Shown here: piece by piece, positions 1 through 4,816 of the stretch | Layout: the number at the start of each line of letters is the position of its first letter | How positions within the stretch are numbered: the stretch's first letter is position 1 | From: an uncultured Faecalibacterium sp. | GTDB lineage: Bacteria > Bacillota > Clostridia > Oscillospirales > Ruminococcaceae | Assembly (NCBI GenBank): GCA_937915335.1 | Contig: CALDLZ010000111.1 | Span: 1 to 8,875 of the forward strand | DNA: 8,875 nucleotides | Direction: 5' to 3' | The notes under the pieces: generated by a model | The model's database searches: none | What the model was told of the DNA's origin: nothing | The model's input: only the letters and a program-made list of their open reading frames with translations | Made by a program: the position numbers and the translations under genes

Positions 1-657
1 GTGGATTGTATTCGGAACGGCCAATATGAGTTTTTCGATAAAACGATCGGCATTATTTCACCTACCTATGATTGGGGACTGCCGAGCATTGTAAAAGAGT
101 TTCTTGAGAAATCTTCTTTCCAAACCGAGTATTTATACTATGTTGCTACCTATGGAACAACGCCCGGCGCATCTGGTGCAATGGCAAACAAGGCGATCCG
201 AGGTCGTGAAATCGATGCCTATTATTCTGTCCGAATGGTGGATACATGGACTCCTATCTTTGATCTGTCTACCCCAGAAAAGGTGGCTCGATACACTCAA
301 AATACGGAAACTGAAATCAATGCGATCATCTCCAGTGTCAAAGAATGTCGCACGAACTGTTATATGTCACCCCGTACCCCTGCGTTTATCACGGAATGGA
401 TCGCAGAACCAATCTATAACAGCAAGGTACGGCGCACAACGAATTTCCGTGTAGAGGATACTTGTATCGGATGCGGTCTGTGTGCCAGAAAGTGTCCTGT
501 GCAGGCCATTGAAATGCAAGGCAACCAGCCTGTCTGGGTCAAGGACAAGTGCGTGATGTGCCTTGGTTGTTTGCATCGCTGTCCGAAGTTTGCCATTCAG
601 TATGGCCAAAGCACCAAGAAGCATGGGCAATACACGAATCCGAATGTTAAGGTATAA
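1..657 (+). CDS. EFR1-type flavodoxin-ferredoxin protein, 5' end missing
   Basis: The product is probably a small cytoplasmic electron carrier with an N-terminal flavodoxin-like (FMN-binding) domain and a C-terminal bacterial-type ferredoxin domain with two [4Fe-4S] clusters. Two CxxCxxCxxxCP motifs are visible: cysteines 155, 158, 161 and 165, and cysteines 184, 187, 190 and 194, counted from the first codon in the window. The stretch around residues 17-36 (GIISPTYDWGLPSIVKEFL) matches the middle of the flavodoxin fold (established family pattern). The family's usual opening segment with the phosphate-binding TGNS-like loop is absent, so roughly 40-60 residues lie upstream of the window, and the GTG at base 1 is probably not the true start. 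The gene ends with TAA at 655-657. It is more AT-rich than its neighbours (23 GC of 60 in bases 1-60) and is the only gene on this strand, so it may have a separate history. The redox partner cannot be inferred here. Confidence 0.85.
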   Translation: MDCIRNGQYEFFDKTIGIISPTYDWGLPSIVKEFLEKSSFQTEYLYYVATYGTTPGASGAMANKAIRGREIDAYYSVRMVDTWTPIFDLSTPEKVARYTQNTETEINAIISSVKECRTNCYMSPRTPAFITEWIAEPIYNSKVRRTTNFRVEDTCIGCGLCARKCPVQAIEMQGNQPVWVKDKCVMCLGCLHRCPKFAIQYGQSTKKHGQYTNPNVKV

Positions 658-690
658 GTTTCAGTTTGTCGCACTTGTTCCTAGCAGGGT

Positions 691-766
691 TTGGGGCAGG
701 CACGCCCCAATAAGAGGCAGTCCCAAAGGGACAGGAAATTTTCAAAAATTGAAAATTTGTGGCCAC
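691..766. other. Cluster of short perfect inverted repeats after the ferredoxin gene
   Basis: Three perfect hairpins follow in close succession: TTGGGGC/GCCCCAA (691-697 with 704-710, loop 6), GTCCC/GGGAC (720-724 with 728-732, loop 3) and AAATTTTC/GAAAATTT (736-743 with 751-758, loop 7). They are followed by the palindrome GTGGCCAC (759-766). A second GGGAC at 767-771 could compete with 728-732 for pairing with 720-724. The stretch has no T-run typical of a terminator. The dense inverted repeats resemble the control or transfer-origin regions of mobile elements, but no relaxase or other mobility gene is present, so the function is unknown. Confidence 0.5.
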
Positions 767-795
767 GGGACGATTTTTGCTCTCACGGACAATAG

Positions 796-841
796 AAAAA
801 CCAGAACTGCAAAGCTAACTCAGCCAACAGTTCTGGTTTTT
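796..841. terminator. Bidirectional rho-independent terminator
   Basis: A perfect 14-bp stem is formed by AAAAACCAGAACTG (796-809) and CAGTTCTGGTTTTT (828-841), with an 18-base loop that has a minor internal GCT/AGC pairing. It carries a T-run on either strand, so it can end transcription of the ferredoxin gene on the plus strand and of the TSUP gene on the minus strand. It lies between the two convergent genes. The remaining bases 842-910 contain no hairpin or gene I can support. Confidence 0.85.
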
Positions 842-910
842 CTTGTTATCAGGTCAAAATACTTTTTTACGAAGTCCTTGCATTCCGGCAGTTCCTCTTT
901 TTTGTTTGGC

Positions 911-1684
911 TCACAGCACCGCGTCTCCCACGATCTTCCCCAGCAGGAGCACCAGCACCACCAGCATCATGGGGCGGATGAACTTTGCACCGTTCTTAAG
1001 GGCGAAGTGGGAGCCCAGCAGGTTGCCCGCTATGCCGCTGAGGGCGCAGGGGATGCCGATGGAGAACACCACCAGCCCGCTGGAAAGATACGTCACGAGA
1101 CTGGCATAGTTGCTGGCAAGGTTGAGTACCTTGGCGTTGCCGCCCGCCGTGCGCAGGTCGAAGCCCATCAGGGTGGTAAAGGCGATGATGGCAAAGGTAC
1201 CCGTGCCGGGGCCGAAGATGCCGTCGTACAGGCCGATGCCCAGCCCGATGCCGAGGGCCAGCACGGCTTTTGGGGTGTTCAGGGCACCGTCGTCCCGGTT
1301 CTCGTCGGGTAAATCCCGCCGCCAGAGGATGAGCACCGCCGCCACCGGCAGGATGATGAGCATCATGGCGCGCAGAACCCTGTCGCTGAGCAAAAGCACG
1401 ATGTGCGAACCCAGGGCACTGCCCGCAAAGCTGCCCACCGCCGCCAGTAGGCCGACCTTGATGTTTATGGCTCCCTTGCGGAAGAACTGGGCCGTGGCAA
1501 AGGTGGTGCCGCAGGCGGCGCTGAATTTGTTGGTGCCGTAGGTATAGTGCACCGGCAGGCCGGCGAACAGGTAGGCGGGCAGGCTGATGAGCCCGCCGCC
1601 GCCCGCCGCCGAATCCACAAAGCCCGCAAAGCCGGTCATTGCCATCAGAAACAGCAGCATTGGCAGAGAAATCGAAATCCCCAT
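911..1684 (-). CDS. TauE/SafE (TSUP) family membrane transporter
   Basis: This is a 257-aa polytopic inner-membrane protein of the TSUP family (sulfite exporter TauE/SafE-like), which moves small anions such as sulfite, sulfoacetate or related organic acids; the substrate cannot be read from the sequence. The two-fold internal repeat typical of the family is visible. Half one has GFVDSAAGGGGLISLP (residues 21-36) and GTNKF (50-54). Half two has GLYDGIFGPGTGTF (151-164) and GGNAKVLNLASN (181-192). A polar linker at about 121-138 separates the halves. Hydrophobic segments fill most of the rest, and the length is normal for the family. The start is ATG at 1684-1682. Its ribosome-binding site is weak (GGGGA about 10 bases upstream), and a TACAAT -10-like hexamer lies at 1720-1715 without a convincing -35. 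The stop is TGA at 913-911. The gene follows repeat A and the serine hydrolase on the same strand, so it may be either the last gene of that unit or independently transcribed. Confidence 0.9.
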   Translation of the reverse strand: MGISISLPMLLFLMAMTGFAGFVDSAAGGGGLISLPAYLFAGLPVHYTYGTNKFSAACGTTFATAQFFRKGAINIKVGLLAAVGSFAGSALGSHIVLLLSDRVLRAMMLIILPVAAVLILWRRDLPDENRDDGALNTPKAVLALGIGLGIGLYDGIFGPGTGTFAIIAFTTLMGFDLRTAGGNAKVLNLASNYASLVTYLSSGLVVFSIGIPCALSGIAGNLLGSHFALKNGAKFIRPMMLVVLVLLLGKIVGDAVL

Positions 1685-1730
1685 TGTAATAATTTCCCCA
1701 TTTTCAACAAACTTATTGTATTTTCCAAGG

Positions 1731-1776
1731 CCTCCACCATTAGGGGAGGGGGCATCCCGAAGGGATGACGGAGGGG
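1731..1776. repeat. Repeat A: partial (right-arm) copy of the palindromic repeat family
   Basis: The sequence contains CCTCC (1731-1735) facing GGAGG (1745-1749), then a perfect CATCCC/GGGATG hairpin with a GAA loop (1753-1758 with 1762-1767), then ACGGAGGGG (1768-1776). The order hairpin, GGCA, variable hairpin, TGACGGAG matches the right half of repeat B. No left half is seen beside it. It ends one base from the stop codon of the serine hydrolase (1778) and lies upstream of the TSUP gene. Confidence 0.7.
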
Positions 1777-1777
1777 T

Positions 1778-2629
1778 TTAGTCCAAATACAGCTTTCCTT
1801 CGCATGCCAGCACCTGATCCAGGATCATCCGGGATACCCGGGCACCGTAGACCATGGCGGGGTGGTCGTTGTACTCGATGATATCATGGAAGTCCTTATT
1901 CATCAGGACAATGACATACTCGCCGTAAGGGGTGTGGATGATGCCGCCATCGTTGCGGCAGGCGTTCATGCTGCCGCTCTTGCTGGCCACCCAGATGAGC
2001 TCCGGCTCACCAGTCTCCTCGCAGTCCAGATAGAACTGGGGAAAATCGTGGGTCAGCATGGTGTTATAGTGCTGCTGGCGGAAGATGTTCAGCATGGCGG
2101 CACTGGCTTCCCGGCTGACCAGCGTGCCCTGTGCCACCCGGGCAAACAGGGCGGCGTAATCCCGGGGCGTAGTGGTGCCCAGCTTGTCGTAGCGGTCAAA
2201 GTGAAGGGGGTTGTGCAGGACGGTGTACCCGAAACCCAATTCCTGAATGCAGGCATTGATGGTATCCAGCCCCAGATAGTCAATGATCATGTTGGTGGCG
2301 ATGTTATCGGAACAAATGATCATCATGGTGGCGGTGTCCTTCACCTTGAGCTTGGCCCCCACGCCAAGGGCCCGGAGCATCCCGGAGCCATCCACGAACT
2401 GGCTGGCCTCGTAGGCGATCTCTTCCTCCAGATCAGCCTTGCCCCGGCTGACCTGCAGATACAGCACCGCCAGAATGAATGCCTTGATGGTGGATGCCGT
2501 CTCAAATTCCTCGTCGGCACCGATCTGCACCGTGTTGCCATGCAGGTCATCCACAAAGACGCTCATCTTGCCCTGATAGGAATAGAGCTCGGCGGCGATG
2601 CGCTTTTCTAAGGTCATATTCTTTTCCAT
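1778..2629 (-). CDS. Class-A-beta-lactamase-fold serine hydrolase, leaderless
   Basis: This 283-aa protein has the active-site pattern of the serine beta-lactamase / penicillin-binding superfamily: STIK at residues 46-49 (SxxK, nucleophile Ser46 and base Lys49), SDN at 107-109, and KSG at 217-219 (the KTG-type box). The spacing fits class A (COG2367-like). Two points argue against a working beta-lactamase. There is no signal peptide, so it should stay in the cytoplasm. The omega-loop region between the SDN box and TTTPRDY (152-158) is short and lacks the ExxLN motif whose Glu (class A Glu166) activates the deacylating water. A cytoplasmic peptidase, esterase or amidase acting on cell-wall-derived peptides is a better guess (inference). 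The ATG at 2629-2627 overlaps the dipeptidase TAA by one base (TAATG), and a strong Shine-Dalgarno lies 8 bases upstream. The two genes are therefore translationally coupled. Met5 is a possible but less favoured start. Confidence 0.85.
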   Translation of the reverse strand: MEKNMTLEKRIAAELYSYQGKMSVFVDDLHGNTVQIGADEEFETASTIKAFILAVLYLQVSRGKADLEEEIAYEASQFVDGSGMLRALGVGAKLKVKDTATMMIICSDNIATNMIIDYLGLDTINACIQELGFGYTVLHNPLHFDRYDKLGTTTPRDYAALFARVAQGTLVSREASAAMLNIFRQQHYNTMLTHDFPQFYLDCEETGEPELIWVASKSGSMNACRNDGGIIHTPYGEYVIVLMNKDFHDIIEYNDHPAMVYGARVSRMILDQVLACEGKLYLD

Positions 2630-3627
2630 TACAGATTCTCCTCAAAGAAACGCTGTGCGTTGCGGAAGAAGATGGCTTCCACCTCGTCCTCGGTGAAGCC
2701 TTCTTTCCGCAGGGCATCGGCCAGCAGGGGCATCTTGGAGCAGTCGCTCAGCTCCAGCTTGCCGCCGATGCCGTCAAAGTCGCTGCCCAGGCCGATGATC
2801 TCGATGCCGCCCACCTGCTTGAAATGGGCCGCATGTTTTGCCATCAGAGCCGTGGTGCTGCGGCACAGGTCGGGGCTGGGCTGGTTGTCCAGAAAGCCCG
2901 CGCAATAGTTCAGGCCCACCAGACCGCCGCGCTCCGCCATGACCCGGATCATCTCGTCGGTCAGGTTGCGGCAGTGGGGTGCCAGCGCACGGCAGTTGGA
3001 ATGGCTGGCCGCAAAGGGGCGGGTGCTGTGCTCAGCGATATCCCAGAAGCCCTTATCGGACAGGTGGCTCACATCCACAATGATGTGCAGGTGCTCCATC
3101 TCGGCCAGGAACTCGAAGCCCTTCTCCTTCAGGCCGGTCTCGGTGTTGGGCAGGCAGGGCCAGATGGGGCCGTCGCCGGGCACCACGTTGGGGCTGGCCA
3201 GCTCGTTCTCATGGTTCCAGGTCAGGGTCATCATCCGCACGCCCAGCTCGTACATCCGGCGCAGCACGCCCAGGCTGCCCTTGCAGCAGCCGCCCTCCTC
3301 AATGGTGAGCATTCCGCTGATCTTGCCCGCCTCGGCGTTCCTGCGGATATCCTCGGGCTTGTAGACCGGGGCGATCTTATCGGAATACCGCTCCATCATC
3401 CGCTTGAACACATCGATCTCTTCCAGCGCCGTCACCAGCGGGTCAGCGCCCGGGGTGGGGTCGCCCAGGTTCACAAAGGCGGCAAAGCACTGGAGCATGT
3501 AGTCGCCCTTCTCCATCTTTTCCAGGTCGATATGGCCGTTGTTATGGCCGAAGGTCTGGCCGTCCCCCCGCATCTCCGCGCGCCGCAGCTCGCTCAGGGT
3601 GTCACAATGTAAGTCGAAAACTTTCAT
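2629..3627 (-). CDS. M19 (renal/membrane-type) dipeptidase
   Basis: This 332-aa zinc dipeptidase of peptidase family M19 belongs to the amidohydrolase superfamily. Such enzymes hydrolyse dipeptides, often with a D-residue at the C-terminal side. Metal-site motifs are in order: DLHCDT (5-10, with His7 and Asp9), TIEEGG (108-113, with the bridging Glu at 110 or 111), VDVSHLS (184-190, His188), ASHSNCRAL (207-215, His209) and GLGSDFDG (279-286, Asp283). The length is usual for bacterial members. No signal peptide or lipobox is seen, so it is predicted to be cytoplasmic. The start is ATG at 3627-3625 with AAGGAG 8 bases upstream. The gene ends in TAA overlapping the ATG of the serine hydrolase. 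Its neighbours suggest a role in clearing muropeptide-derived or D-amino-acid dipeptides (inference). Repeat B occupies most of its upstream region, and no clear promoter was found there, so it may be read through from the NlpC/P60 gene. Confidence 0.93.
   Translation of the reverse strand: MKVFDLHCDTLSELRRAEMRGDGQTFGHNNGHIDLEKMEKGDYMLQCFAAFVNLGDPTPGADPLVTALEEIDVFKRMMERYSDKIAPVYKPEDIRRNAEAGKISGMLTIEEGGCCKGSLGVLRRMYELGVRMMTLTWNHENELASPNVVPGDGPIWPCLPNTETGLKEKGFEFLAEMEHLHIIVDVSHLSDKGFWDIAEHSTRPFAASHSNCRALAPHCRNLTDEMIRVMAERGGLVGLNYCAGFLDNQPSPDLCRSTTALMAKHAAHFKQVGGIEIIGLGSDFDGIGGKLELSDCSKMPLLADALRKEGFTEDEVEAIFFRNAQRFFEENL
2638..2643 (-). promoter_or_regulatory. Shine-Dalgarno of the serine hydrolase gene
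   Basis: GAGGAG on the minus strand lies inside the last codons of the dipeptidase gene, 8 bases before the ATG at 2629. It supports the TAATG start over the internal Met codon four residues later. Confidence 0.75.
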
Positions 3628-3635
3628 ATTGGTTG

Positions 3636-3641
3636 CTCCTT
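3636..3641 (-). promoter_or_regulatory. Shine-Dalgarno of the dipeptidase gene
   Basis: AAGGAG on the minus strand lies 8 bases before the ATG at 3627. It is a near-ideal site and fixes the start, which also places the HxD metal motif near the N-terminus as expected for M19 enzymes. Confidence 0.8.
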
Positions 3642-3654
3642 ATCAACGTCCTCA

Positions 3655-3811
3655 CCCTCTCAGTCACGACTTACGTCGTGCCAGCTCCCCCAAAGGGGGA
3701 GCCAATGCATCTGCCCGGCCAGCAGCTGCAAATTTGCACTGCTTTACCGAAAAGCCGCAATTGCCTCTCCCTTTGGGAGAGGTGGCAGCGCATCAGCGCT
3801 GACGGAGAGGG
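3655..3811. repeat. Repeat B: full palindromic element, 157 bp
   Basis: Outer arms CCCTCTCAGTC (3655-3665) and GACGGAGAGGG (3801-3811) pair with one mismatch. Inside are four perfect hairpins: CACGAC/GTCGTG (3665-3670 with 3675-3680), CTCCCCC/GGGGGAG (3685-3691 with 3695-3701), CCTCTCCC/GGGAGAGG (3764-3771 with 3775-3782) and AGCGC/GCGCT (3787-3791 with 3796-3800). The central 60 bases have no strong symmetry. The element carries no ORF of note. It ends 12 bases beyond the NlpC/P60 stop codon and precedes the dipeptidase gene. It is the same family as repeat C (8348-8487). Confidence 0.88.
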
Positions 3812-3823
3812 CAAGCCACTTTC

Positions 3824-4816
3824 TCAAAAAATACTTCCTACCGCATAGAGAGACTTCACCAGATCTTCCCGGTACAGCGGGTCCGCCGGGTCAAGGCTGT
3901 TGATGACCACGCCGCCGCTGGCGGCGGCACCGGTGGAGTGGATATAGCGGCCATCGCCAAGATACAGGGCGATATGGCCGGGGAAGTACAGGGCATCGCC
4001 CCGCTGCTTCTGTTCCAAGGGGATGGCGTGCATGGGCCAGCCCTCCACGATCTTTGCATCCCGGTAGATGAGCACGCCGCACTGCATATAGGCACTGCTG
4101 ACAAGACCGGAGCAGTCGATGCCCCGGCCCGATTTGCCGCCCCAGCGGTACTCGGTGCCCAGGTACTTTTCCGCCTGCGCGCAGACGGCATCCCGGAAGG
4201 CTTCCTCGCTGCCGCCGTACCGTTTTTCCAGCACTTCCGGCACCAGCCGGTCGGCGGTGGTATGCAGAGCCTCAGCTAGGGCATCGTTGAAAGGCAGGCC
4301 CTCCCGCTGGGAGAACACGGCGTGCATCGGGTAGCGCACGGGTTCCAGCGCCACATCCCGGAGATAGCCGGTTCGGCCATCCAGCAGGGCGACCTTTGCC
4401 CAGCCGGTATGAGCCTCGGCTTCCGCGTCGGGCAGGCGGCGCAGAACGCCGCCCTGTTCCAGTTCCAGCATCCGCACGCCCTGTACCTTGGGCAGGTTCA
4501 GCACATCCGATGCCCGGTCGGTCAGGACGAGCGTTTCGCTCAGGTAAGCCCGCAGCTCCGCTTCACTGACAAATTTCAGCGCGCTCTGCCGGACAAAGCC
4601 GTGGTAGCCGTAAAAGGTCACCACCTCGGCCAGTTCCGGGGAAAGGGGCTCGCCCCCCGCCGTCACGCCGCCGGGTGCGGTACACACCTGGCAGGCCTGC
4701 CCGTACAGACCCTCGTCCCCGATGGTGGAGACGACACCCGGCTCCCCCTGCTTGGTGGGTCGGGGCAGGTCATAGATGGTCACGACGGGCCGGGCAAAAA
4801 TTGCATATTGCATCAT
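3824..4816 (-). CDS. NlpC/P60 cysteine peptidase with N-terminal SH3-like domains (YkfC-like)
   Basis: This 330-aa protein probably hydrolyses gamma-D-glutamyl-diamino-acid bonds in muropeptides. The C-terminal NlpC/P60 domain (about 205-330) shows YRWGGKSGRGIDCSGLV (223-239) with nucleophile Cys235, then GHIALYLG (280-287) with His281, and YIHSTG (291-296) with His293 as the likely third polar residue. Residues about 5-85 and 95-160 look like two SH3b-type domains. This layout and length resemble Bacillus YkfC, an intracellular recycling endopeptidase (family knowledge, from memory). No signal peptide is present. Two ATG codons are adjacent. The first (4816-4814) overlaps the helicase stop in an ATGA arrangement and has GGAGGG 6 bases upstream; the second (4813-4811) is 9 bases from it, so a start one codon later is equally possible. 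A longer open frame reaches 5044 but is only helicase antisense-frame sequence. The stop is TGA at 3826-3824, followed by repeat B. Confidence 0.9.
   Translation of the reverse strand: MMQYAIFARPVVTIYDLPRPTKQGEPGVVSTIGDEGLYGQACQVCTAPGGVTAGGEPLSPELAEVVTFYGYHGFVRQSALKFVSEAELRAYLSETLVLTDRASDVLNLPKVQGVRMLELEQGGVLRRLPDAEAEAHTGWAKVALLDGRTGYLRDVALEPVRYPMHAVFSQREGLPFNDALAEALHTTADRLVPEVLEKRYGGSEEAFRDAVCAQAEKYLGTEYRWGGKSGRGIDCSGLVSSAYMQCGVLIYRDAKIVEGWPMHAIPLEQKQRGDALYFPGHIALYLGDGRYIHSTGAAASGGVVINSLDPADPLYREDLVKSLYAVGSIF

Noticed and set aside
563..1312. Plus-strand 249-aa open frame running from the ferredoxin gene into the TSUP gene
   Set aside because: It overlaps the ferredoxin CDS out of frame, crosses the terminator, and is antisense to TSUP with His/Gln-rich low-complexity sequence.
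1715..1720. Promoter of the TSUP gene (TACAAT on the minus strand)
   Set aside because: The -10-like hexamer has no acceptable -35 at 16-18 bases, so it is only mentioned in the gene entry.
2494..3612. Plus-strand 372-aa open frame opposite the dipeptidase
   Set aside because: Its composition (Ala/His/Gln-rich, no domain) is that of an antisense shadow, while the minus strand encodes a complete M19 enzyme with all metal ligands.
3655..3811. Insertion sequence or CRISPR-like array in the repeat regions
   Set aside because: There is no transposase, no flanking direct repeats of convincing length, and no regular spacer-repeat order; the units are single dispersed palindromic elements.
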